This document shows, one piece after another, positions 37,601 through 46,875 of a DNA stretch of 64,000 nucleotides. Position 1 is the first letter of the stretch. Each line of letters starts with the position of its first letter. The notes under the pieces are model-generated. The model was not told the origin of the DNA. It did not search any database and was given only the letters and a program-made list of their open reading frames with translations. The DNA is from Guptibacillus algicola (lineage in GTDB: Bacteria > Bacillota > Bacilli > Bacillales > Guptibacillaceae): NCBI RefSeq assembly GCF_020171805.1, contig NZ_JAIVAF010000001.1:496001-560000 (forward strand). Reading direction: 5' to 3'. The position numbers were made by a program, and so were the translations under genes.

Positions 37601-39392
37601 ACGACTTTCAGATGAACGCGGCTCAAGTCTTGTGCTAGTATTACTCGTTACGTTGATTTTCACTGTTCTAGGTCTCTCCCTACTTAGCGCAACCGTTAAC
37701 GGAACAAAACGGACTGAACTACGTGAAGACGATGTACAAGCCACATTCGTTGCTGAAAAAGGTGTCGATGAACTCGTCCAATCAATACAAGCTGATCTAA
37801 GAAATGGACTCGGATCTTCCGGACTCCAGAAAGAAGATTTTACTAGATTAATCGATCGGACGGTAAGCAATTACACGGACCCTACAGTATTGAGTCACGA
37901 TACAGGCGAATCTTCAGCGAAGATTGTAAATGTGGACACGACTTCAAACGCATTAAGGCGCCTGATTGAAGTAGAGAGTGTCGGTACGGTTAACAACGAA
38001 ACCAAAACCGTCACCAAAACATTGGAAATTGGACCAGATTCCTTTCCTGAAGTTCTAAAATATGCAATCGGAGCCTACCAACTTTGCCCAAAAGATCCTA
38101 GCTGTGATGTTAAAGGGGAAGGGAATTTGTTTCTGCACGGAGCGGTAGATATTACCGGCGACCTACTCGTTGACGGTGACCTTGTCACAACAAATCAAGG
38201 GGTTGCTATCTATGGTAATAAAGATTATTGGATCGATACGTTCCTTCCTATTATTAAGAGCGTTGAAGGTCCGCCTAAAAAAGCAAAGATGGTTATAGGT
38301 GGTTCGATTTATAATTTCACAAATGAACCTCAATACAAAAACCACATTAAGAGAATGAACTTTAATGATAGTAAGTATATTGAGGTAGAAGCAAAACAAG
38401 CTTTTGCTGGAAACGACTATCCACTTATTGAAAACCGAGAACCTGTTCGAGATCCAGTTGATATTGAGGAAAGAGAAAGTTCGTTCAAATATGAATTAAA
38501 TGATAGGCTTATTAATGGCGAATCCATTACCTATAAGAAATTCGGAGAATTGGAAGATTATCCGAAGACTGTGTTTATAAATGGTATGAACATGCCAAAC
38601 GACAATGTCTATCCATACTATAATGATGATGACGACGATGATGATGAAGATGAGCTAGAGGATATGAAAAAATTTAAGAATATCGTTTTCTATAACAATA
38701 ACCTATTCAAACGTTTTAGCGCAGATAAGAACGTATATTTAACAGGTAATGCTTACTACCATAGCAAGACGTCAACAAAGAATGGGATGTATGTTGGGGA
38801 AAACCTTTATATTGGTAATACTATCTCTAATAATAATCAAAGGCACAAATTAAAAGTTAGTGGAACTTATTTCGTAGAAGAAGATTTAACAATTTTAAAT
38901 GCTGACATACAATTTAATGCCATTATTTATGTAAAAGGTGATGTGAATATACAATATTCAGTTTTAAAAGGGTTAACAGAGAACGGTAAAGAGGGATCAT
39001 TAATTGTTTTTGCAGAAGGAGATATCCATATAAGTAATAACTCCGTTTACGAGGATACACCAAGTAATATTCGAGGGTTCTTTTATTCTGAAGGAGAATT
39101 CGAAATGTATGGTGTGGGCTCAAATGTTCACATTGATGGGGGGATTTCTGCGAGGAGAATCGTTCTAAATGCAGTTAAAGGTCAGTCTCGAGACTCCAAC
39201 CCTAATAACTCTCAATTTGTTAAATATGGAGATGGATACTTCCAACTCCCAAGTTACCAACAAAATCAACCTTCCAGACTAAAAATTTCATACAACCCTG
39301 ATATCATCAAGACCTACTCCGATTTAAAAACGGAGGAGCCTTATATTAAAGTTGTAAATGAACCCGTCCCAATCGATCGTACTAAAGATTAA
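37590..39392 (+). CDS. Large PilX/GspK-like pilus tip protein
   Basis: A 600-residue protein started at the ATG behind GGAGGG (37590); an upstream TTG adds 8 codons without a site. The N-terminus DERG|SSLVLVLLVTLIFTVLG is a prepilin-like helix lacking Glu+5, as in PilX/GspK-type tip proteins. The rest is a large extracellular part with many short Gly/Asn-rich strands (GNLFLHGAVDITGDLLVDGDLV, SVYEDTPSNIRGFFYSEGEF), suggesting a beta-solenoid or polymer-forming-type fold. A run of seven Asp lies near residue 350. Possible adhesin at the pilus tip; inference only. Confidence 0.7.
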   Translation: MDHKRLSDERGSSLVLVLLVTLIFTVLGLSLLSATVNGTKRTELREDDVQATFVAEKGVDELVQSIQADLRNGLGSSGLQKEDFTRLIDRTVSNYTDPTVLSHDTGESSAKIVNVDTTSNALRRLIEVESVGTVNNETKTVTKTLEIGPDSFPEVLKYAIGAYQLCPKDPSCDVKGEGNLFLHGAVDITGDLLVDGDLVTTNQGVAIYGNKDYWIDTFLPIIKSVEGPPKKAKMVIGGSIYNFTNEPQYKNHIKRMNFNDSKYIEVEAKQAFAGNDYPLIENREPVRDPVDIEERESSFKYELNDRLINGESITYKKFGELEDYPKTVFINGMNMPNDNVYPYYNDDDDDDDEDELEDMKKFKNIVFYNNNLFKRFSADKNVYLTGNAYYHSKTSTKNGMYVGENLYIGNTISNNNQRHKLKVSGTYFVEEDLTILNADIQFNAIIYVKGDVNIQYSVLKGLTENGKEGSLIVFAEGDIHISNNSVYEDTPSNIRGFFYSEGEFEMYGVGSNVHIDGGISARRIVLNAVKGQSRDSNPNNSQFVKYGDGYFQLPSYQQNQPSRLKISYNPDIIKTYSDLKTEEPYIKVVNEPVPIDRTKD

Positions 39393-39398
39393 TTATAG

Positions 39399-39432
39399 AA
39401 AGCCCGCAGCTTCAATTGAAGCTGCGGGCTTT
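39399..39432. terminator. Bidirectional terminator between tip-protein and cyclase genes
   Basis: A perfect palindrome: AAAGCCCGCAGCTTCAA with TTGAAGCTGCGGGCTTT, then TTC on the plus strand. It serves both convergent genes. Confidence 0.9.
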
Positions 39433-39434
39433 TC

Positions 39435-41132
39435 TTATCCGACATAGCTAGCAACACGATTTCGTCCTCGCTGTTTCGCACCAGTATACATCGCACGGTC
39501 TGCGTTCCGAATGAGCGTCTGACCATCTTCACCTTGGTCAGGAGCGGAAGCAACACCAATACTCGCTGTAATATAAATTACCTGTCGATTGCCATTCTCT
39601 AAGTCATTAAAAATTTCAAAAGGTTGATCTGCAATAGCAAACCTCAGTTCTTCAGCCACCTGAAAACTATGGTCATGCGAAGCATCATCGAGAAGGATGA
39701 TAAATTCTTCTCCTCCAAATCGCGCCACCGTACCTTTATCACCAATTTGTTCAACAAGGCGATTTGCAAGGCCACATAGTACTTCGTTACCACTATGATG
39801 ACCAAATGTATCATTCACTTTCTTAAAGTGATCGATATCTAACAGGATGATAGAAAACGGCCGGTTATTTTCTTCGTATGCTAGATACCTTTCGTCTAGC
39901 AACTCTTCAAAGAAACGGTAATTGTATAGATTTGTTAATGGGCACGTTTCACTTCTTCTCTTTGTTTCTTCATAGTTCTTTGCATTGTCGATCGCCACTG
40001 CAAGATAGTTTGCTAATATTTGTAGCACGAGTATATGCTGCTTCTCATACGAGCGAACTTTATTCGATGTGAGCGTGATAATTCCTACCACTTTCTTGTT
40101 CCGTTTCATCGGTACTGAAATGATAGAATTAGCCGAAAGCGGTAAGACACCAGAAGTTAAGCTCTTCCACTGAGACCGTTTGCTATATAGACGACTACGG
40201 CCACTACGCCAAACAATTGAGCTAATTCCTTCTTGAGTAGGACTTTCCCCAGGTCCTGGTATGACCCCGACTCCCCGCTCGTATGTTTTGATAAGAGATA
40301 GCCTTCGCACATTTTCAGCATCCATCACATAGGCATGATCTACTTCAAACATGTCTGTTGTTTTTTCTAGGAATAAGTTCAGTATGTCATCTGTATCAAG
40401 CCGTTGTGTAACTTGCTGACCAATTTCGCTTGTTTTATGTAGGAGGTCATTTACTTTACGACTAGAGTAATACAATCTGAGCATGAGAGAAATTAGGATA
40501 AAAGGCACTCCTACAAAAAGAATCGCAATTGCACCGAGGTATGTATGAAGCATATAGAGTAGGAAGCCAATGGGTAGCGTAACTGCAGTTGTGATCGCTT
40601 CCCAAAGCATATCTTTTCCAAAGAAAGTAGTATCAGCTTCTCTATATACGAAAACCTTTAGAAAATGCAGTAATATCTGATTAACGAAGATTAATGAAAA
40701 CGTGTAAGCTAATGCAGGCAGAACTTGAAACATCGCATTACCGGAAAATTCCCCAACCGTTCCACCTAGTGCATAGAATAAACCACCTGAAATAAGAGAA
40801 ATCATCATAAACATGAGCATATTGACTGGGTAGCGATGACTTTCTTTTTTCGTTACACGTAAGTTAAGTAGAAAGACTAAGATAGATAGTTGAGTTAAGA
40901 CCATTTCTACAAATAGACCATATCTCAAAAATACAGTAAGCGAGATTCCCTGAATGAAGAAGATATCGATTCCTTTTACATTGATCGGCATTAGGGAGAC
41001 GACTGCAAGGAGTGCAAATAGTGCTAGAATATCTAACACATTTCCTGATAAATCAGGGGGATAGAAGATATATGTTGCAATGATAAGTGTAGGCCAAAAG
41101 GCTAACCAAGTGAGCCAAACTTTTAAAGTCAT
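39435..41132 (-). CDS. Membrane GAF-GGDEF diguanylate cyclase
   Basis: About 565 residues. Six to eight helices (about 5-230), a GAF domain (about 245-395) and a C-terminal GGDEF domain (about 405-565) with intact active-site RFGGEEF and the substrate block LLDIDHFKKVNDTFGHHSGNEVL. It would make cyclic di-GMP. No RxxD inhibitory site is visible before GGEEF. I use the ATG behind AAGGTGA; a GTG 12 nt upstream (41144) is an alternative. It lies convergent to the pilin cassette and near pilB, which bears an MshEN domain. Confidence 0.88.
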   Translation of the reverse strand: MTLKVWLTWLAFWPTLIIATYIFYPPDLSGNVLDILALFALLAVVSLMPINVKGIDIFFIQGISLTVFLRYGLFVEMVLTQLSILVFLLNLRVTKKESHRYPVNMLMFMMISLISGGLFYALGGTVGEFSGNAMFQVLPALAYTFSLIFVNQILLHFLKVFVYREADTTFFGKDMLWEAITTAVTLPIGFLLYMLHTYLGAIAILFVGVPFILISLMLRLYYSSRKVNDLLHKTSEIGQQVTQRLDTDDILNLFLEKTTDMFEVDHAYVMDAENVRRLSLIKTYERGVGVIPGPGESPTQEGISSIVWRSGRSRLYSKRSQWKSLTSGVLPLSANSIISVPMKRNKKVVGIITLTSNKVRSYEKQHILVLQILANYLAVAIDNAKNYEETKRRSETCPLTNLYNYRFFEELLDERYLAYEENNRPFSIILLDIDHFKKVNDTFGHHSGNEVLCGLANRLVEQIGDKGTVARFGGEEFIILLDDASHDHSFQVAEELRFAIADQPFEIFNDLENGNRQVIYITASIGVASAPDQGEDGQTLIRNADRAMYTGAKQRGRNRVASYVG

Positions 41133-41253
41133 ACTTGCATTCACCTTCTCCCCCCTTCCATCTTCCGTCCTTTTAAAGAATAATTTTCCATTTCTTCAAA
41201 TTGTTTAAGTTTATAATAGCAAAAAATGAAGGAAAAGTCCTAGTATTTTGTAT

Positions 41254-42555
41254 TTATTTCAAACTTTTTAGATAACTTCGAACTTCAGCAATAAAATAGA
41301 GTGATCCAGTCACTAAGACAAGGTCCTTTTCATCTGCTTTCTTCATCACTGCATCGACTGCTGTCCTCCAGTTTTCTTCATAGGCTTTTTCTGAAAACGA
41401 ACACCTTTTATATTGCTCACTTGCACGAACAGCTCTCGGAAAATCGAAAGTCGTAAACGTAATAGTAGATACAATAGGATAGAGAGGCTTGAGCATCGCT
41501 TCAATATCTTTGTCTCCAACAGCACTAAACACAGTGTAGATGGTACTATCCGGATAGCGTTTTCTGATCGTATCAGCAAGACTAGCGATACCTTCCGGAT
41601 TATGTGCACCATCAATAATGACATCTGGATTTGTAAGCATATGTTCGAACCTACCTGGCCAAGATGCATTTAATAAACCTCGTTTGATCATATCTTCTTC
41701 AATATGAAGACCATAAAACACTCTTAAATACTCCATCGCCATTAAGGCTGCCGATGCATTCTTCACCTGATGAAGCCCCTTCATTTCAATGCTTACATTT
41801 TCTATTGTTCTATATGGGGAGTGAAACGTGAAGGTCTCTCCATCCTTAGTCGACATTACATTGCTTAGCCTGAATTCTTCATTTAACTTATAGCACTTTG
41901 TGTTATTTTCTTTTGTCGTTTCCATTAGCATGTTTCGAACAAGGTCATTCTCTGCAGTCGTGACAAGAGGTACACCTGATTTAATAATACCTGCTTTTTC
42001 AAACGTGATTTGTTCGAGGTCATTACCAAGAATATGCATATGATCGAATCCAACGTTCGTAATGACCGAAACTAACGGATGGATCACGTTCGTAGAATCC
42101 AATCGACCACCTAATCCAACTTCCATCAAGACGATATCAGGATACGCAATTTTTCCAAAATACACGAAGCTAATGAGCGTAATCACCTCAAACTCTGTTG
42201 GCGAACCTAAAGAAGTGTTCGATGCTTCTTGTACGATGGGATAAACACGGTTACATACCTCAACTAAATCATTTTCTGGTATAGGTGTTCCGTTTAATGC
42301 GATACGTTCAGTAAACGATTCGATATAAGGGGAAGTGAACGTTCCTACTTCATAACCTGATTCCTGTAAGATGTGTCTCATATAGGTTAGAGTAGATCCT
42401 TTCCCGTTCGTACCACCAACATGAACAAACTTTAACCGTCTTTCTGGATGACCTAATCGTTCTAGCATCCATTCCATTCGTTCTAATCCAGGCTTAATGC
42501 CATGATTTAATAAGCTGTGAATCCAGCTTACTGCTTCTTCATATGTGTTGAACAT
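41254..42555 (-). CDS. folC: Folylpolyglutamate synthase / dihydrofolate synthase
   Basis: Adds glutamate to folates and, in many bacteria, to dihydropteroate. The 433-residue form begins MFNTYEEAVSWIHSLL at the ATG with AAAGGTG upstream; an extended frame to 42609 runs into the valS terminator and is rejected. ATP loop GTNGKGSTLTY, family blocks TFTSPYI, LMEVGLGGRLDSTN and VIIDGAHNPEG. It is separated from valS by a terminator hairpin, so its expression may be partly independent. Confidence 0.95.
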   Translation of the reverse strand: MFNTYEEAVSWIHSLLNHGIKPGLERMEWMLERLGHPERRLKFVHVGGTNGKGSTLTYMRHILQESGYEVGTFTSPYIESFTERIALNGTPIPENDLVEVCNRVYPIVQEASNTSLGSPTEFEVITLISFVYFGKIAYPDIVLMEVGLGGRLDSTNVIHPLVSVITNVGFDHMHILGNDLEQITFEKAGIIKSGVPLVTTAENDLVRNMLMETTKENNTKCYKLNEEFRLSNVMSTKDGETFTFHSPYRTIENVSIEMKGLHQVKNASAALMAMEYLRVFYGLHIEEDMIKRGLLNASWPGRFEHMLTNPDVIIDGAHNPEGIASLADTIRKRYPDSTIYTVFSAVGDKDIEAMLKPLYPIVSTITFTTFDFPRAVRASEQYKRCSFSEKAYEENWRTAVDAVMKKADEKDLVLVTGSLYFIAEVRSYLKSLK

Positions 42556-42569
42556 CCTTCCCACACCTT

Positions 42570-42608
42570 TCTTCAAAAGAAGGCGAATCCCCTTTTGGAG
42601 ATTCGCCA
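42570..42608 (-). terminator. Terminator between valS and folC
   Basis: GGCGAATC pairs with GATTCGCC around TCCAAAAGGG, followed by TTCTTTTG on the minus strand. It starts 6 nt after the valS stop. Confidence 0.8.
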
Positions 42609-42613
42609 TAGCT

Positions 42614-45256
42614 TTATTTTTTTAATTCGTTAATACGAGCTTCAACATTGTTTCTACGCTCTAAATAATCCTTTTCCTTCGCACGCTCTTCGGCAACAAC
42701 CTTCTCAGGAGCTTTGCTAATGAATTTCTCGTTAGCTAGTTTCTTTTGTACGCGCTCTACTTCGGAGTCTAGCTTCTTCCATTCACCTTGTAGGCGTTCG
42801 ATTTCTTCATCTATATCGATTAATCCTTCAAGCGGCAGGAAGAGCTCTGCCCCAGAAACGACTGCTGTCATCGATTTATCAGGAGCTTGTAGATCAGCAG
42901 AAATCGTAAGAGCTTCAGGGTTACAGAAACGTTCGATATACTGCTTATTCTGCTCAAGCTGAGCCTGTGCTTCAGAAGTCTTTGGCTTGACCTGAAGTTC
43001 GATCGGTTTACTAGGAGCCACGTTCATTTCTGCACGGATGTTTCGAACAGAACGAATGATTTCAGTTAGTAGAGCCATATCTGACGCTGCATCAGGGAAA
43101 TGAAGAGCATCTTGTTTCTCTGGCCAGCTCGCAACTGTGATCGATTCTCCTTTATGAGGAAGGTGCTGCCAGATTTCCTCAGTAAGGTATGGCATGAACG
43201 GATGTAGCATGCGCATCGTCTGATCTAGTACATAAGCTAAAACAGAACGAGTTGTTTTCTTCGCTGCTTCATCTTCCCCGTACAATGGAAGTTTCGCCAT
43301 TTCGATATACCAATCACATAGATCATCCCAAATAAAGTTGTAGAGGTATCGACCAACTTCACCGAACTCATAATTGTTGATTAGGCGTGTTACCTGATCG
43401 ACCGTGTCGTTCAGACGCGTTAGAATCCATTTATCAGCAGTGGACTTTTCACCAGTAAGATCGAGCTCATCGTATTCCATGCCATCCATGTTCATAAGAG
43501 CAAAACGAGAAGCGTTCCAAATCTTGTTTGCGAAGTTCCAAGTTGACTCAACCTTTTCCCAATAGAATCTTAGGTCATTACCTGGTGAAGAACCAGTAGC
43601 TAAGAAGTAACGCAAAGAATCAGCACCATACTTCTCGATTACATCCATTGGGTCTACACCATTTCCGAGAGACTTACTCATCTTACGTCCTTCAGAATCT
43701 CGTACAAGTCCATGAATAAGTACGTCGTTGAATGGACGTTGTTCAGTAAACTCAATACCTTGGAAGATCATTCGAGCTACCCAGAAGTAGATGATATCGT
43801 AACCTGTTACGAGTACATTCGTTGGATAGAAACGCTTGAAGTCAGCTGATTCTTCGTCAGGCCAACCCATTGTAGAGAATGGCCATAGAGCCGAGCTAAA
43901 CCACGTATCAAGAACGTCTTCATCCTGTTTCCAGTTCTCAATATCTTTAGGCTCTTCGTCACCTACATAAATTTCACCAGTTTCTTTATGGTACCAAGCT
44001 GGGATACGATGCCCCCACCACAGTTGACGTGAGATACACCAGTCACGGATGTTCTCAATCCAATGAAGATACGTTTTTTCAAATCGTTCTGGGACAAAGT
44101 TTACTTTATCGTCTGATTTTTGAAGATCGATCGCTTGTTTTGCTAGAGGTCCCATTTTTACGAACCATTGCGTTGAAAGATATGGTTCAACAACTGCACC
44201 GCTTCGCTCAGAATGACCTACTGAATGAACATGCTCTTCAATTTCAAAGAGAGTACCTGCTTCTTGAAGATCTTTAACGAGCTGCTTACGGCACAGGAAG
44301 CGATCCATTCCTTTGTACTTACCTGCGTTCTCATTCATTGAACCGTCTTCATTCATAACAAGAATTCGCTCAAGGTCATGACGGTTACCGATTTCGAAAT
44401 CATTTGGGTCATGAGCAGGAGTAATCTTAACTGCACCAGATCCAAACTCCATATCTACATAATCATCGGCTACGATTTCAATCTCGCGCCCAACGATCGG
44501 AAGAATGGCTTTCTTACCAATCAGATGCTTATATCGCTCATCTTCAGGGTGGACAGCGATCCCAGTGTCTCCAAGCATCGTCTCAGGACGAGTTGTAGCA
44601 ATCTCGATATGTCCAGATCCATCAGCTAGCGGATAGCGCATATGATAGAAATGACCCGTTACTTCTTGATGGATAACTTCGATATCAGATAGGGCGGTTT
44701 TTGTTTTGGGATCCCAGTTAATAATATACTCGCCTCTATAGATGAGACCTTTTTCATAAAGCTTAACGAATACTTCTCGAACTGCGTCTGATAAGCCGTT
44801 ATCAAGCGTAAAACGCTCTCTAGAATAATCAAGAGATAGACCAAGCTTTGCCCACTGACTTCGGATGAAATCAGCATACTCTTCTTTCCAATCCCAAGAC
44901 TTCTCTAGGAACTTCTCTCTTCCTAAGTCATAACGAGAAGTACCTTCTTCTCGAAGTTTCCCTTCTACTTTTGCCTGAGTGGCAATACCTGCATGGTCCA
45001 TTCCAGGTAACCATAGTACGTCATATCCTTGCATTCGTTTAAAACGCGATAGGATATCTTGAAGTGTTGTATCCCAAGCATGCCCAAGGTGTAGTTTACC
45101 TGTTACGTTAGGAGGCGGAATAACAATCGTGTATGGGGTTTTATTCTTATCTCCTGTTGCTTCAAAAAACTTTCCGTCTACCCAATATGGGTACCATTTC
45201 TGCTCAGTTGCCTGTGGATCATACTTTGTTGGCATCGTTAGTTCTTTATTAGCCAT
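42614..45256 (-). CDS. valS: Valyl-tRNA synthetase
   Basis: Charges tRNA-Val. The 880-residue class I enzyme has the HIGH-type motif [14 protein letters not shown] (about 49-62), the editing domain near 190-350 ([15 protein letters not shown]), KMSKS-type [14 protein letters not shown] (about 525) and a C-terminal coiled coil ([13 protein letters not shown]). Controlled by the T-box leader upstream, whose specifier is the Val codon GUA. First gene before folC, as in B. subtilis. Confidence 0.98.
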   Translation of the reverse strand: MANKELTMPTKYDPQATEQKWYPYWVDGKFFEATGDKNKTPYTIVIPPPNVTGKLHLGHAWDTTLQDILSRFKRMQGYDVLWLPGMDHAGIATQAKVEGKLREEGTSRYDLGREKFLEKSWDWKEEYADFIRSQWAKLGLSLDYSRERFTLDNGLSDAVREVFVKLYEKGLIYRGEYIINWDPKTKTALSDIEVIHQEVTGHFYHMRYPLADGSGHIEIATTRPETMLGDTGIAVHPEDERYKHLIGKKAILPIVGREIEIVADDYVDMEFGSGAVKITPAHDPNDFEIGNRHDLERILVMNEDGSMNENAGKYKGMDRFLCRKQLVKDLQEAGTLFEIEEHVHSVGHSERSGAVVEPYLSTQWFVKMGPLAKQAIDLQKSDDKVNFVPERFEKTYLHWIENIRDWCISRQLWWGHRIPAWYHKETGEIYVGDEEPKDIENWKQDEDVLDTWFSSALWPFSTMGWPDEESADFKRFYPTNVLVTGYDIIYFWVARMIFQGIEFTEQRPFNDVLIHGLVRDSEGRKMSKSLGNGVDPMDVIEKYGADSLRYFLATGSSPGNDLRFYWEKVESTWNFANKIWNASRFALMNMDGMEYDELDLTGEKSTADKWILTRLNDTVDQVTRLINNYEFGEVGRYLYNFIWDDLCDWYIEMAKLPLYGEDEAAKKTTRSVLAYVLDQTMRMLHPFMPYLTEEIWQHLPHKGESITVASWPEKQDALHFPDAASDMALLTEIIRSVRNIRAEMNVAPSKPIELQVKPKTSEAQAQLEQNKQYIERFCNPEALTISADLQAPDKSMTAVVSGAELFLPLEGLIDIDEEIERLQGEWKKLDSEVERVQKKLANEKFISKAPEKVVAEERAKEKDYLERRNNVEARINELKK

Positions 45257-45292
45257 TACTATCCATCCTTTCCAATCAATAAGTCGATAGCA

Positions 45293-45556
45293 AACAAAAA
45301 AACTTCTCCCATCCTCGGTAAAAAGGACGAAAGAAGTTTCGCGGTACCACCTTTATTTACAGCTCCAGAAAAAGAAGAGAAGCTGTACGCTTCATTGAAT
45401 AACGGATTCACCGGCTTCTCCTACTACTATTTCAGAGAAACAGCTCCAGGGCGACTTCAAGTGTTACGTTCCTAAGAAATCTCTCAGCAAATGATTTCTC
45501 TCTCTGAAGGGTTCACACTTTACTACTCCCTATCGTTGCCTGTCGACTATTTGTAT
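45293..45556 (-). promoter_or_regulatory. T-box riboswitch of valS
   Basis: The T-box sequence AAATAAAGGTGGTACCGCG is on the minus strand (about 45339-45357), followed by the terminator AAACTTCT...AGAAGTTT with a T-run. In stem I, GUA (45465-45467) is flanked by ACACUU, which can pair with an AGUGU segment nearer the 5' end, marking GUA as the valine specifier codon. Uncharged tRNA-Val should stabilise the antiterminator and allow valS transcription. Confidence 0.92.
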
Positions 45557-45561
45557 TCATA

Positions 45562-45590
45562 AGTTTACCTTTTGTATAAAAAACCGTCAA
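45562..45590 (-). promoter_or_regulatory. Sigma-A promoter of valS
   Basis: Minus strand TTGACG, a 17-nt spacer and TAAACT, directly upstream of the T-box leader. Confidence 0.75.
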
Positions 45591-45703
45591 GATACTATTA
45601 GCCCTTTTTATTATGATAACCACTTTTTCTTCTACCTAATCACCCAAACTACTGTGCATACATACGCTGATTGTATCGAAAGTACTGTGAAGGAGACATA
45701 GAC

Positions 45704-45904
45704 ATGAAAAAGCGATTTGGAGGAATCAACCGTTATCAGCTTCCGCCATCCTTTTATAAGTTCAGAGACATATTAGCCCAATTTGTTCCGCCTTTTATCT
45801 TCTTCCAAGCGATTAGAACGATACTTTTTCCAACTTCAGTTGATGTGCTCATCTTAATTATCCTAGTAGCCTTAGAAGTGTGTTTTTATTTCGAATGGAT
45901 TTAA
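45704..45904 (+). CDS. Small membrane protein of unknown function
   Basis: A 66-residue protein starting MKKRFGGINRYQLPPSFYKF at the ATG with AAGGAG upstream. One or two hydrophobic segments (about 24-40 FVPPFIFFQAIRTILF and 42-62). It lies between valS and ysxE on the opposite strand. From memory, B. subtilis yszA has a similar size and position, so it may be that gene; I am not certain. It converges with ysxE so tightly that their stop codons share TTAA. Confidence 0.65.
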   Translation: MKKRFGGINRYQLPPSFYKFRDILAQFVPPFIFFQAIRTILFPTSVDVLILIILVALEVCFYFEWI

Positions 45905-46875
45905 GCTCGCATGTGCTGTAATGTGTTCGTAATTCCGTTCATCACTTCTATTTTTTTCGTAAAATGCCGGACATGCTTCATATGTGACCAGTTACGTCGA
46001 TTACTAGTAAAATGGGTCACACTGTTAAACAACGATTCAGGAAAATATAAGTAGCTAGCAAGTAAATCCTTCTCCTCTTCATGTAGAGCAAACTGGCTTT
46101 CGTAGCGAGACATATTCGAAACTAATACTTCTGGATTGTATTGAAACGGTGGAACTGCTGAACGTATCAGATAAGTGAGATCCCTTACCGGAGAGTCCAT
46201 GACAGATCGTTCAAAGTTTATAAAATAACCTCGCTCTCCTCCAGCAATAAAATGCGATGCTGAGCATTTCCCATGGCAGAGCACCGTTCTAAATCTCTTC
46301 GATTCATTTGTTTGTTCAAACCAATAGTCTAATCGCGACTTAGACAGATCGCAATTCTTCATCAACTGATGGAAATGAGTAGCAAATGTAAGTTCAAATG
46401 GGGAGAGGTAAATACGTTTTTCAATGTCGTTGACGTACTTCTCCATCTCAAACTGCCGACTTTCTCTTAAGACGACCATCTTATCATAGAATTGTTTGAT
46501 CGATTCTTCTGAGAAAGCATGATCTTTCACTGAATAGCCGTGTAACTCTGCCAAGCTTTGAATCATTTGTCCTTCTTTTAAAGAAGGATTCACATGCCCT
46601 TCTTCTATCCATGGAGACAAGTACATCACACGATCTTCCACAACTACAAACGTATCGCCATATTTTGTCTTGACGATTGGTACAAATCCATTGAATTGCA
46701 ATTCTTTGAAATAGTTCTCCAAATATAGCATCCAGTCCATTCGATCTCTGGTCAAGTTGGTATCTTTAAGAGCAAACGTGCCCTGATTTGTTGTGACCTT
46801 TAACACTTTCCCATATCTCTCATAGTTTTCAGGAATCAGATCATATTGAAATAAAATTGCACCAAGGTTATTCAT
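45901..46875 (-). CDS. ysxE: Spore coat kinase-fold protein YsxE
   Basis: A 324-residue protein of the CotS/YutH-type kinase-like fold, started at MNNLGAILFQYDLIPENY; a longer reading overlaps the neighbouring gene. The catalytic loop reads CHGKCSASHF, so the HGD aspartate is Lys, and the metal-binding block is INFERS instead of a DFD/DxD. It is thus likely a pseudokinase. In Bacillus, ysxE is co-expressed with spoVID and its product is a coat protein. Confidence 0.85.
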   Translation of the reverse strand: MNNLGAILFQYDLIPENYERYGKVLKVTTNQGTFALKDTNLTRDRMDWMLYLENYFKELQFNGFVPIVKTKYGDTFVVVEDRVMYLSPWIEEGHVNPSLKEGQMIQSLAELHGYSVKDHAFSEESIKQFYDKMVVLRESRQFEMEKYVNDIEKRIYLSPFELTFATHFHQLMKNCDLSKSRLDYWFEQTNESKRFRTVLCHGKCSASHFIAGGERGYFINFERSVMDSPVRDLTYLIRSAVPPFQYNPEVLVSNMSRYESQFALHEEEKDLLASYLYFPESLFNSVTHFTSNRRNWSHMKHVRHFTKKIEVMNGITNTLQHMRA

